Position numbers and translations under genes: made by a program
Source: Fratercula arctica
Taxonomy: Eukaryota; Chordata; Aves; Charadriiformes; Alcidae
DNA: 64,000 nucleotides
NCBI GenBank assembly: GCA_947846985.1
Contig: CANTUZ010000026.1
Span: 54,542,730 to 54,606,729 of the forward strand
Reading direction: 5' to 3'
Notes under the pieces: generated by a model
The model's database searches: none
The model's input: only the letters and a program-made list of their open reading frames with translations
What the model was told of the DNA's origin: nothing
Shown here: positions 1-13,300 of the stretch, piece after piece
How positions within the stretch are numbered: the first letter of the stretch is position 1
Layout: every line of letters begins with the position of its first letter

Positions 1-312
1 CTACCCACAATATATGCTATGTTCTTGGCCAAATTTTATTGCTAATACTTCAGAAATAAATGATCCTTCTGCCATACTAGATTGCCTACTAAGAGCACAG
101 TCTTTTATCACACTTATAAACTTGGTTTGAACAAAAGTCTTTCCTTTTAGGTGGACAATCACAGAGTACTTGTTAGGTACCTGCCTTTCCAAAACGTCTG
201 ATATATTTTTTCAGAACACAGCAGAGAACAGTGAATTATTAAAATGTCTCAAATTTGTTTCTGCTTCTTAAGAACTTCTTTTATGAATATTAATTACATT
301 GGAAGTATGGAC

Positions 313-334
313 CAAAAAAAAAAAAAAAAAAAAA
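313..334. repeat. Poly(A) run
   Basis: Twenty-two consecutive A. Other homopolymer runs occur at 3,407-3,422 (T), 17,260-17,273 (A), 18,869-18,886 (A), 30,878-30,895 (A), 41,778-41,795 (T) and 52,823-52,839 (T). None is flanked by a recognisable retroposed gene. Confidence 0.9.
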
Positions 335-3300
335 TTAAAATAAACACACTTAGACAAAGTTATAATTTGAAAGAATTTCAGAACTTTAACATGACTTTTA
401 TCATGCACAAAACCTAAATTGTTGGGACCAGGTAGTCTAAAAATTTCACAGGGATAAAACTTTCTTCAAATGTCTGCATACCCGCTGTGCTCACAAAAGT
501 CAACACGATTGTTGTGTACAATGTTCTTCCAGTTTCTGCAGGAGAATCTTCATACATAATGACAGCTTGTGCAGTTTTATAGGAATGTGCACTGCCAGTT
601 TGGCCAAAGGAAAAAAGCATTTCCATATTCAGTGGAACTAATACATTCTGGTTTCCAGTGTATCAGTCCTGCACACATTGTATTAACTTTAATAGGGTGA
701 ATTTGTAGTTTTCGCTCTTCTCTAGAGTTTCTCTTCTCTATTTGACTACCTCTTTTTTCTTTCTTTTTTTTTTTATTTTTTTATTTTTTAGGGAGGTAAT
801 GACTTTAAAACTTCTCTCTCTGTCATATCTACATGAAATGGAGCAGCATCTTTCATTATGAGAGAGGCTACCAGAAAGACTTTTGTACTCATGGAGATTA
901 TGTAGTCATGAAGCTTGATTCCTTAGAAGGCCAGGCTAAAAGTAGGAACTTACCTACAATAACAATTGCTTTGCAATACAGTGTAATCCAATTGAGAGCC
1001 CAAGAAAAACACAGGTGCTTTCTAATGTTTCATTCTACTGGGAATAATTTTTTGCATCAAAAAATTGCACGATAGACATTATTCAGCTTTACAGTAATTG
1101 TTATTAAAATGAAAGATGACTGAAAAAGGTGCAATTTACTCACAATTAAGAACATTAGGAATAGGATTCTATCAAGCATGAAAACAGTCTTTAAAGTCCA
1201 TCCAGTTGCACAAAATGTTTCCAATGTGTATGTGTATTTATTAATTTTTTACATATTGTATTATTTTTATGTATTGTATTCTTTCCAAAACATATTTTGG
1301 AATACCATGGTTTTTGGTAATGGAGATCCAAAGGCATAATACTCTCCATCGTGATGAGCGATCAGTACCTTATACTTTTGTTAAATCCCTTATTTTGAAT
1401 GTTTACCCAATAGGAGCTCACACTCAGAAATGAAAATCCTATTTCAAGTGTTTGATGAAGTTTAAAATACATAATACAACAATAAAAATAAATTAAATAT
1501 TCTTCAAGGGAGGCAAGAATGACTATTATCAGCAAGGTTAAAATTTATGGAGGGTCTTGTCCTTTTCTTTCCTTGAATGTTTCTTATTCTGTTCTGCTGA
1601 ATCTTCCTCATATTAAATGTTCTGACAGAAAGAGAAAGTAGAGTGCGGATTTGGCAGATTATAGATATTTTTTTATTTTTATTAATCACCAAACAAGTAG
1701 ACAAAGCTTTTACTGATTTTGGAACATGAGAGTAACATGTCTCCTGAATACTACTACTCAAATAGTGCCAGAAGGACACTAGGCAGTATATGAGAGAGCT
1801 CTTTGTGATCTACTGTACATGAAAAGAAGTGCCCACTTATTTTCTTGAAGAGAAATAGAAATCATTACAAATGTAGTGGAAATTATAGCTCAATGAAATA
1901 CATATGTTGCTCATGTTGCTCATGTAGTCTTAATTCCTGTAGCACATTCACACAGAAAGCTACTGAATTAATGACATAGCATGTGTGTATGTGTGTGTAA
2001 GTAAGAAAAGTAACTAAGAAAGGGAATGGCTATGTCTGGATATGTTAATTACCTGGAAGACTATGAATTTCTACATGCCCTCTCACTTAGTCTCTTATAT
2101 GAGATTTCGTTTCTCATTAAATTGTAGTTTTTGTGAGTATTGACTTTTGATAAATACTACAGACATGCTTACCTCAAACTGCGCATGAAACTCCCCTTTT
2201 CCAAGACACACAATCTAAGAAAGGACTTGTTCCATTGTTAATAACAGCTTCAGACAGAAAAGAATGCTGGGACACTCAGGATTTTTATTAATACAGTAAT
2301 ATTTATCATACACGTCCAATTTTGAACGTGTGCTCACATACAGAAGCATCTTCAGGCTTACTAATGTAACTAACCACATTGGTGAAGAGCAAAGGCTCTT
2401 GCACCAATGTTTGCTCTCTAACATATAGCAGGTTAATAAACATGTGAAGTAAATGAAGTATGACATGCAGTTCCATTAGATGTGTGTAATAAATAGGAGA
2501 CATATAAAAGGAGATTTACAGAATCTATTACTGTTTCCTGCCGGAGAGAAATACAAAATGAAGTCCTAAAGGGGATATATGATTCTAACCATAGAATACT
2601 AAAAAAGATTGCTTATGCATCACTTCGTTCCCTAGGGGTGCAGTTTAAGGCAGGCCAAGCAGAGGACAATGCAGAGCAGATATAAAAAGTGCTTAAACCT
2701 TGGGGAAGCATGAAAGACCATTGTATGGATGGATAGTTTATAATCTGAGCAGCCACTTTACAAAATCAACACGGAAAAAGAAAGAACTGGAAAATAATAA
2801 AACATTAAAGACACATTATTTTTGTTCATCATGAAAAATTCAGTAAAAGAGGTACTGCTTAGTGAAACTAAGGTAATTCAGCAAAAAATATGTGATTTAT
2901 CTTTGCCAAACTGGTTACAGCAATTGACAAAAATCTGTCCATTTGTCTTACACTCAAAGCTTGCTACAGGCATTGCCATTAAGTCCTTGTCATTGCTTTT
3001 GACATCACAAGTATCTGCCTGTGGAAATGACAGACACGGTGATCAAAGTGTAAATGCAATGTACTGCATAAAGAGTTCACAATCTGCATTTCACATGTCA
3101 GCAATGTTCATTTCTGAGAACAAAAAGACTTTGGAAGGTGAGGTTGTACAGGTGTCTGAGCACATGAATCAGAAAGAAAATAAAAGCTGAACAAAAATGT
3201 CCAAAGGGCAAACATTCCTGTCTCACCTCTTTGTTTCGATCAGATGTTTCAGATTTACAAAGAGCACTGACAATAATTGAAACTCTTATGAGGTAAAAGT

Positions 3301-3701
3301 ATATAATGAATAATATGAGTATTTCATGTCTGACATCCATCCCAAAGCACTTGATCATATTTTACAGATTTTGGATCTGAGCCCACAAGTTGTGCTGCAG
3401 ACTCAGTTTTTTTTTTTTTTTTACTGGTGTTCCATGCAAGCACAAAAATCTGCCTGCAAACTGATAGGTAGAACTGACCTGGTGAAATCTGGCTTCTCCA
3501 CAGATGTGTACTTATTTTCTCATGCAAAAGAATATGAAACTCTTGCCCGACACCTTCTTCTGAAGTTAACTCTGCTGGCTGGAAACATTCCCATTCCAAA
3601 GTGTTCACCACGGCCCTAGCTGGTTGTCACCATCTCCACATCTCTCCCTCAAGAGCAGTCAGGTCAACACTCCCATTCCTGTCTGGGGTAGTTCAAACTA
3701 A

Positions 3702-3735
3702 CATCCATTCATCCATCCATCCACCCATCCATCAT
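3702..3735. repeat. (ATCC)n microsatellite
   Basis: Imperfect CATC/ATCC tetranucleotide repeat, about eight units with interruptions. Confidence 0.85.
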
Positions 3736-6700
3736 CGTCTACCCCCATTTAATCATAAAACAAACACAACTGCTTTACATGAAGGGACTAACTACCCTGT
3801 GCCAGAGGGAAATAATAAACAGATGAGCAGAAATAATATCACATCTCTTGGCAAACTGAATATTTGCCCATCCCTCCTATAAATACAGTCTGCTAAAGGT
3901 TTGAACAGGTCTTCAGGTGTCTGATGTATTCCAAAATGAATTTAAAGTACAGTTTTTTCCTCTTGGTTGAGAAGCTGGCTTCCAGAATAGCTAATTTAAC
4001 AAAACTTTGCAGCAACGTACTCTATTGAAATTTTAAGCATCTGAAGGCTGGAGGAAAGCTTATACTTACAATTTAGGCAATCAGCCACCCTTTCAAACTG
4101 ATGAATGTTTACTCCTTTTCAGTAAAACCCTAATGATTTGTAAACTATCAAATTATATATATTTCTTAGCTTCCTATTCCATTCTTCACTACATCAGCAT
4201 ACAGAGTTGCTGCTTTTGATGTAAAGCTTTGAGGTGTTGGGTTTTTTTTTTATTTTCATTTTTCTTTCATTGTAAGTACGCTGGGCTCATCCTAGAGAGG
4301 AAACAAGCATTTATTAGAGCACATTCCAGGACATAACACATGTAAGTCTACAGTCATTTCTACAGTCTCCAAGGTTTTGCAATAGGGGCAGAAAGTAGTA
4401 CACTGATGTCTGACACTTCTGGTCTATTTACCAATAGTTTGTGTCCTGACACCTTCATTTCTTCTACCTGACTAACAACTAAAATAAGACAATAGGATTC
4501 AGTGTCCCTCTTCGTCTGCTATTGTGGAATTAATTCATCTCCTGAAATGACATGAGAAGGAAGGAAGAAGTTTGTCAGGACACTGCCAGCCTGAAAAATT
4601 AGCACAATGAACTAGCAAAACCAATCTGCCATTCTTAGAGTGTTTAATCTGTAGCTCTTGGACCTGAGTCACAGTCACAGCCAGCGTTTGACTTTGAATG
4701 TCACTCAGATTGATTTTTCATATAGCAAATATTCTTTGGTAGCAGTATTCACTCTCAGATGACATTCAAAGAGCAAGAAGAGTACTGGCAAGCCTCAGTA
4801 AGACAATCTGGGGGCGACAAAGGTTAATAGGAGAAATCAAAGCATACAAGGACTTTCGGAAGGCTTGAACTGATAAATATGGTTGGCTTTTTGTGGGGCA
4901 GAAGAGAAGGAATTCCCATTTTTTCCCAGCACCTAAGCTGTATCCTATTTTGCCTATCTCCTTGAACCAGTCATAGCACAGCCATTCTCAACATTTCCTC
5001 AAGAAGCTTTCCATGTAATTGCTGAGCAAGTTTATTCTTTGTGTGCCAGACATAACGTGGCGGCAGAGTCTTTGGGCATGTTCTCGAGTAAGGAATATAC
5101 AAGCACAGTCACAGAGCCAAATATTTTCAACAACAATGCAATTGGCTTTGTCTGAGAAGGGTGAAGAGTTGTGCTAATACAAAAAAGGGCTGTAACCTTT
5201 GAGGAAAGGAGGGAGGGAGAGAAAAAGAATGGATGAAAAAATATGAGTTAAGCAGGATCTGCAAAAAGTGCTAGGAAATGCCACTAAATATGGAAGTGCA
5301 AATGATATGTTATAAAGTGATATGTTGCCCACAGAATTAATAATATGACCTAAGATAGAGGACAAAAAGATCACTATAAGAAAGAGTACTCCTTTTCTGT
5401 ATGTAAACACACTCACACACCGAAGCAGAAATTCCAGCCCTCGTTATTTCCCATTCCTCGGGGGTTTCCAGCATCTGTACCCTCCTCCACCTTTCGATTA
5501 CTGACCCAATGATCGCAGCTGAGGTGGGTGTGTGGCCAGCACTGGCGTAGAGGGAGGAGGAAGCTGAGATTTTGCTTGTGTATTACCCTGCTCTGACCAT
5601 GTATTTCTGTAACGATTTGGGCATCTCGTCTCCCAACACAGACAGATGCAGCAGAGAGAAAGAGAAGTGAAAAAACCCCAAGAAAGTTCCAGACATCTCT
5701 GCTGCCAAGCACATATTTTAGTTCCTTATTCATATCTATTTTAGTATTTCATGTTTAATGGTTCACTTTTCTTCTGGGATTTTGTCTAAACCCCTTCAAG
5801 GCTACCTATAAAGAGGTCTACAGCTACATTTTTAGAACAAAAGTAACTATTATTGGTTTTAAAAGAAAGGTCTTTTTTTTACAGACATGCTTGTTAAACC
5901 TGTATCCCACTCCTCTCTTTAAAATTTGACCATCAGTGTCACAACAAGAGCCAAATTTTTCTGAAAATCCATCAGCTATTGAAGTGTCTAAATTGGAACG
6001 AGGATTTTCTTAAAATCTAGTTCCAGATGTGCTGAGCCAAATAATGTCTTGCTTGAAATCTAAAAATCAGGTTTATTGGAACTACAGGATCAAGCTTGTG
6101 CAAGCAAAACCTCAGATTTGCCTCCAGTAATTGAATTTCATGAAAACCTCTTCTAGGCTTGTAATTCATGAAAAAGAAACATACTTGTGGAGTTGGGGGT
6201 AAATAAACAAAAGGTTGACCAGGTTATACAAGGGCATTTTTGCTTTTTGGAAATTCCCAATAGCACAAGAATTGCTTTAAACCAACATTTGAATATTAGA
6301 CTCAGTGTTTCAAATGAAATTTCAGATGAAATTAGGACATAAAATGGAAAGACAAATGTCTACTTGAGACTGGAATTTTTGCTTCAGTTCGGGAATTGAA
6401 AAAAGTGTGACCTTTTTTGCTTGGAAAGAAAACAAGAATTATAAAACATTTTTAAAAAAAGAAAATATTTTTGCGGAAACAAACATTTTTCCATATAAAA
6501 TTTATCTTCAACAGATTATATATTTGGCTAGCAACGTTTCCAAACTCATACTTTTATTCTGAAGTTATGGGTACTGGTATCTGACAGTTGGATCCTCCAT
6601 AGTCATCCCCATATTGAAATATTTTGACAAGTGTCTCCAATGAGCCCATATTTGTTTTCTATCAAATTAGGGTATTTTTTTTTTCTCATGCAAAACTTCA

Positions 6701-7630
6701 TAAAATATCTGTTTGAAACATAACCATGCTGTTCTGACCCATATTAACTCCTGAACTATGCCTTAAAATTGTCTGGAGAATATACACAGAGCAGAACTGT
6801 CTCAGGGGCCACTAGGAGTATGATAAGTTAAGTTCCAGCATCTAGAAATGTTTCTACAGAATATTTAATCTAATGTTGTTTTGAGTCCTGGCTGATTTAA
6901 AAGCTACAGAACAAGACTGATGACAATCCAGTTTGTGCTGAAATTTTCTAAATGAAATGTTCTGAAAATGTGTTCGTAGCCAAATAACTTCATTCATTTC
7001 CTTCTATGTAAACACTGTAATTTCTATGGAAAGTGTACATAACACTTTGTGTGGAATTTCAACTATCTCTAAGTACAGATTCCCTATTCCATACATCTTG
7101 ACTTGGTTATAGCACAAATATATTAAACATGGGAAGATCCAGTGACATTGGCATGACATACTCACACCTAAGACAGTTCCCATATTTACAAATATGTACC
7201 GAGAACATATGAACAGCTCATGAACTTGCTGACATGTCACACAGTCAGCAATAAAAATTCCAGCTAAAATACATCTTAAATACTCTAATGAAAATGCAGA
7301 GAATTAAGCTGCTTTTTTTATAAAAGCTATTCACCTGCACAAAAGTGAATTGAACCAATACATTACTCCAACTATTATGCAGCAATCTGTTAATACCTGA
7401 TCACTGAGGGTATATTTATTGCACAGAAGCATATGAGGTCTATTCATGGCCAGCATTATTTTTTTACTAAAACATAGAATGACCTCATTTTAGACAGCTG
7501 CCAACTGCCTAATATATGAGAGACTTTTCTTTGGGAAGAAACTTCTCTTTCAGAGGACTATATATGTCACAAAACTGACGCTCTCCTCCTGGGAGAAGCA
7601 GCTGACCTAATACTGGGTTTTACTGTAACT

Positions 7631-7905
7631 TAGAAGCATAGAATCACAGGCTGGTTTGCATTGGAAGGCATCTTTAAAGACCACCTGTTCCAGCCCCCCT
7701 GCCATGGAGCAGGGCCATCTTTTAACTAGATTAGGTTGCTCAGAGCTCCATCCAACCTGACCTTGAACACTTCCAGGGATGAGAAATTCCACAACTTCTC
7801 TGGGGAACCAGTTCCACTGTCTCATTACTGTCTGAGTAAAGGATTTCTTCCTTCTATCTAATCTAAAACTACCCTCTTTCAGTTTAAAACCTTGTCCTAG
7901 CTTGT
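7631..7905 (-). mobile_element. CR1 LINE 3' fragment
   Basis: The left end reads CATAGAATCACAGGCTGG, the reverse complement of the CR1 3' end. After it come the reverse-complemented TCCAGCCCCCCTGCCATGG block and the tail of the CR1 3' region (CTTCCAGGGATGAGAAATTC, TTCCTTCTATCTAATCTAAA). It is diverged and 5'-truncated. The right edge is approximate. Confidence 0.85.
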
Positions 7906-9959
7906 ACCGACTGAGAGAACAGAGCTTGCGTTTGCACCAGAGCTAGATAAACCGTGAATGAGTTGAGAGACAAAATGTATTGCTGATCACAGAAGATTCA
8001 TAGACTGTACTGCCATGACAAAACAAGAAGTGGGAAAATCAAGTAGATGAAGTAAGAAGGGGATAAGACAGCAAAAGCATTCTTTACAAAGAACATGGCA
8101 TTGCCTGACCTCAATCAAAATCTGTCACAGCTCTCCGACTCCTCTGCTTATTGTATTGCCAAGGTCAGGAGCCATTTACCTGACCTTCCATAAAAGCTAC
8201 TGGCTAGGAGAGGTGGCGTACCATCTCCTCATACTGTTTTGTGCAGAACCTGAGCCTGTGTCAAGACATACGCATGGCACCATTAAGCCGTCAGGTATTT
8301 AATAACTTCAAGATCGAAAACTGGGATGTCCAATTTTGTGAGTTTGCAGCAACTGAGAATGAATTTTATTAAACTAGATGTTGCACTAAGATAAAGAGTA
8401 TAGCACTTGCATTTAAGATCTATTTTAAATCCTTTTAAGTATCTAGCCCTGAAAAGTGACACAAATAGGTTAGGTAAAAAATGGTCTTTAAAGAACATGG
8501 TTTGATTTGAAAAATATAAAAACATTTATGCATCAGTATAGTGAAAGAGAATAGCAAATACTAAATACCACTTAAATAAATACAAATAACCTCTGGCTCT
8601 TTCAGTTTCCTTTTTATAAAGTCTTTCAAAATGTGTTTTAAGGAAACAAAATCCTTGCATTCTTCCTAGCAGACTTCTTCTTGTTTCTCTCAAAGAATAA
8701 AACGACCATCATCTCGTTTCCAGCACCTGGGTCCTGTCTGAAATCTATTAGGAAAGCTTTGCGACAGCAATGAGGCACGTGGAAAAATACGCTTACATTA
8801 AGTATGGGATCTTATGGGAACTAACGAGATGGAAAATGACTGCTCTATAGCTGTTGTCAAAATTCACAGCGTATATTGTCATTGTCTACAGGAATCCTTA
8901 CTTGCTTTGTTTTCCCCTTGGACACTGAACACATTGCATTTCATGTAACAAAATTTAACCAAAGGTGCTGATCTTTCCTTTAGTCTTCTCTTTGATATTT
9001 CTAATTTTCTATTTCCATTCTTATCGTCATAGCATTCCCCTCTTCAACTAAATCTTCCATCCTTGCATTTCTCCAGCCTCCTTCCTCTCTGGATCCTACC
9101 TTTGGGTGTGCGGAAGGATCTGAGAACTTTACTTTTCTCTAACCAAGCTGACATTTCCTGTCTACTGCCCTCATCATTTTATCCTGCTTTTACTCTGTAG
9201 CCACAAAGGAGGAAATTAAAGTGCCAGTTGCACTTATGCGTCATGTACCAGTCCAAATGAAAAAAAAAGTAGTAATCTTACAGAAATAATTTCAAAACCT
9301 TCCACCTAGATTAAGGTAGGATTGTGTCTCCTACTTACTCAAGAAAGAGTAACCGCGTTTCCTATGGAAAGAGACACCTAAATTAAAGAGGTTCAAAAGG
9401 AGACACGAATCATACGATCACAGTGGTAAGTGTGGTCTATTTGGGGCACAGGACAAAAGAAGGTTCTCTTTTCAAATAATAATCATTTTACTTTTCATTT
9501 TTATTACACTACAGAGCCTATCAACTCAAAGGAATTAACAGAGATTTAACATCCTGCCTTTACATGGTTTCTCACGTGTAACGCTGAGTATTACATGGTG
9601 GTTTTACATACCGCTGCAACATACTTAGGTTTCCTAGCATTTACTCATTTAGGTGTTAGCTTAGGACCATGGAAGGCAGTCAAGAATCCATAGGTCAAAA
9701 AATAAGAGTAACGAAGGAGTAAAAGGAGATGAAGAACAGTTAAATGTTGAGAAATGAGGGGATAAGAGAGAAGCAGTAGTCCCAGTTTAGAAATGGACTA
9801 ACAATGAATGTCAGTGCCAATAAAAAAAATTAGGTTTCAGTAAGTTCAAAACAGTAATGAAACTCAAAATGCTGGACTGAAAATGCAATATGCAATCAGT
9901 GATGTTGCTCTGTTCATTTAATTTTTGTTACCTTGTCTCTTAATTTTTGTTGTCTTGAC
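7906..9959. other. Non-coding DNA between two CR1 tails
   Basis: I see no gene, splice-consistent exon or recognisable repeat. Composition is ordinary, with no long open frame. Confidence 0.65.
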
Positions 9960-10330
9960 CCTTCCCAGCTTGGAGAAGAGAAGGTTGAAGGGTGAGCTCA
10001 TTACAGTCCATACATTCCCCAAGGAGGGGAGCAGAGGGAGGTGCTGATCTCCTCTCTCTGGTGACCAGTGATAGGACATAAGGAAATGGAATGAAGCTGC
10101 ATCAGGGGAAGTTCAGGCTGGGCACTGGATAAGGTTCTTCACTGAGAGCGTGGTCAGTCACTGGAACAGGCTCCCCAGGGAAGTGGTCACAGCATCAAGC
10201 CTGTCAGAGTTCAAGGAGCATTGTCCAGATGTTCAGGTTAGTTTAGTTTTAGGTAGTCCTGCAAGGATCAGGGAGTTGGACTCAATGGTTCTTATGGGTC
10301 CCTTCCAACTTGAGATATTCTATGATTCAT
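9960..10330 (+). mobile_element. CR1 LINE 3' fragment
   Basis: It begins AGCTTGGAGAAGAGAAGG and runs through the sequence encoding [10 protein letters not shown] to GGACTCAATGGTTCTTATGG, TCCCTTCCAACTTGAGATAT and TCTATGATTC. This is the standard avian CR1 3' order. It is 5'-truncated, about 370 bp and moderately diverged. Confidence 0.88.
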
Positions 10331-13300
10331 CAGATTTGAATTCTTACCTTTTTCTTGATGGCTTAGTTGTACTTCTCTTTCCAACTTTTTAAGATGCAAA
10401 CAAATCAAAGTTTGGTCATTTGCAGACTACAGAGTAACACAGAAGTAGTTATCACCTTGCATATCATAATGGTATGTTTAGAAATTATATTCTAGTGTGA
10501 AATACAACCAAGCACATTAAAATAATTGCTAACTTCCTGCATACAACAATAGCATACACTAACTTACACACTATGTAAGAATGCTAGCGTACATTCATTG
10601 CATACAGCACTATCTGTATTCAAGTTACGATTTCATTTATTAATTATTATTGTGCTCACTGAATTCCTACCATTGTCTTGGGTTGTACAGCCACCAGTAC
10701 ACCCCACTTGGTAGACTTTTACAAAAGCAATGGTACTGCTCTTATAAAAGCAGTTCACACACGAAGAGCAACAATAGGAAATAAAGTACACAAACAAACC
10801 ACCAGCAAGTGCAGAAGAAACAGAAGGCATTCATCCTGACCGAAGAAAGGTACTGGTCACCTGGGGTCTTCCAATTGTAAAAGACTTTGGTGAAGATAGT
10901 TCTCAAAGATCTACGTCACCAGAGTAAACATAAAATGAAGTTAAGTTCTCAACAATGAACTTGGATCAAAGGGAAACAGGAAACCGAAAACAATAGAGCA
11001 CTATTTAAAAGATATGGGCGGATATTTTTAAATAGGAGTGCCTGTTAGAATCTAAATACGACAACATTGTTATTCAGATTTGGACACTATTGAGAAAAAA
11101 AGGACTTTGAAAATAATTGTGACTTTAAAACCTTTTTCTTAAGAGATGCAGGAGATCAGATGCTAAAATACTGCATGCAAATTTCTTTCCTTACGTAGTT
11201 ACAACAATAAGGCTACAGAAGGCCTAATCTCACCATGATCCCAATTTATACTTGATTCTTACTTTCCCAGCCTGATCTAGGATGTCAGCAAGATTAATTT
11301 CATTTTAATTCTTTGCATCCATTTTGAATATAAATGCATTTTTTCTCTACTTTAACATGAGTGAACCACAAAGCCCCTGCAACATTATTTCTATGAATTC
11401 AGTTTACTATCATAGTATAAACAAACGGAATCAGTACAATGTATTCCAGTCTTTAAAAATAGTGATGACATTTATAAATAAAGAGCATCATCACACAATA
11501 AAGGACTACAACATATGTGAATAAAAAGTGGTTTATAGAGCAGCAGACAGTGAAAAATATTTAACTTCAAGGCCAGGTTTCTGACACACGCACTCTGTCG
11601 AATTTTACATGGTTCTTTTTACTTGTTTCACAAGCACAATAATCACCTTATTGGCTGTCCCACTTTTCAGATGCAATCTGGATGAACAAATAGGTTGGTT
11701 AAAGATCCACTGTTGCAACATGAAGAAAGGTTTAATAGCCTGAAAAAAGAACGATTTAGCTACAGCCAGACCCCTGCAGTACTTACAGTCACTTGTAACT
11801 CTATTATGGCGACAGTCATCCATGCCTGCCCATCAGCTGGAAAAAGGGCACCTTAAAATGTTAGGTTTTAGTGCTAACAAACCCCTTAGAACAGAGCTCA
11901 TTATTAACTGTTATCTACCCATTTGTGCAAAGATTCTGGGTCAAACTCCACTTTATATTATTTAGTGCAAATTCACACATCTAAATCTATGTCTTCATAG
12001 CTTTTCTTTACCCTCCATTTCCCATTTCAAAACTGTAAGCTGAGCTACAGGAGTTTCCATGCTGAAAATGTCCAAAAACTGAAAAAAATAATAATATGGA
12101 AAACAAATGTATTTTCATACTAGTACAAATCACTTCAGGGCAGAATTGTGCAGAGATTTTTTTCTCTACAAGAATAAATATTTGAACATTCCCACTCCAT
12201 TAAGCTGTTTTCTGTATGCCACGTTCTACTTTGACCTAAGCTTCCATCTCAGAATCCCCCATAAGAGATATGCAGTATATTGCCTATTCTCACTTTTCAT
12301 AGCCACAAAAATAGAAATAAATTGTCCATCCACTGAAAAAAAATGACAAATTAGATTTCTTCAGAGATAATTGTCTACTGAACCTAACTCAAACAGCACA
12401 TGTTGTACCTGTCCCAGTGGAGTTCACACACTTCCTTTCCACCTTATTTACCTTTATCTATCTTCTTCAGGGGACAATTTATTAATGTGATTATATACAG
12501 GTATTCCTTAGTGTTTTGAGGGAAACACTTTTGCACACTGTACTTTCTCTCACAGTACACTTAACTATTCTTTCGTGGTGTAACACTTACTGCAGAGTAG
12601 GGTGCTTGCTTTAAAGAAATAAAATTAACAAAGACACACAATTCACGTGTTGAATTCAAAAGATGGCATTCATAGGTAGGCAAAGGATAAAATTGCATCT
12701 TCCATGTTCAGAACGTGAGTTCAGGAAAACACGAGTACCAATGCAGTTTATTTTGCTGTAAAAGTGAGGATGATAGTGTTTAAATAGTTCACGTGAAAGC
12801 ACAGTCGCTCTATAAGTTGCAAAACTGCCATTTACAATCATAATGATGAAAAGCCATCAATATTCTGTGAGAACAGCTCGATTTCTGAAAAGAATTATGT
12901 CTTTCATAATTCACAGCTGGGAGAATTTGACTGAGTCTGCTTAAATGGGGGTATCTGAAATAACGTAATATAGAGGACGCAGTTCTGTGCATTCTGCATA
13001 TTGTGGCAGAGTTGTGGCTGCTTCTATTTAGATGCATTAGTCTTTTCCTTTATAGGTCAGTTATAAATCACCCCTGCCAGCAGGCACACTACATAAAATA
13101 GGATTCAGGTGAATATTTACAGGGCATTTAAGGGGATCTTTAACTTGTTCTCACCAGGCTTCCTAATCGTTAGACACCAATAAAACTCAGGATGTAACTC
13201 TTGCGAGGATTTTAAAAGAACTGAAGAATCACAATAAATGCAAGAAAAACACACCATTTTCAGCAGTATTTAAATTTTCAATAAATGGGACTTGTCATCC

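Larger units (their letters stand above)
1..7630. other. Non-coding DNA, no gene seen
   Basis: AT-rich, with short open frames only. The longest, 2,822-3,190 on the plus strand (122 codons), matches no family I recognise. Contents: homopolymer runs, a short TG repeat near 1,985 and the ATCC microsatellite. By remembered synteny ST8SIA4 would lie further left; none of its coding sequence is visible. Confidence 0.7.

Noticed and set aside
2822..3190. 122-codon plus-strand frame
   Set aside because: No signal peptide, domain or repeat pattern; AT-rich codon use like the surroundings; no splice partner. Consistent with chance.
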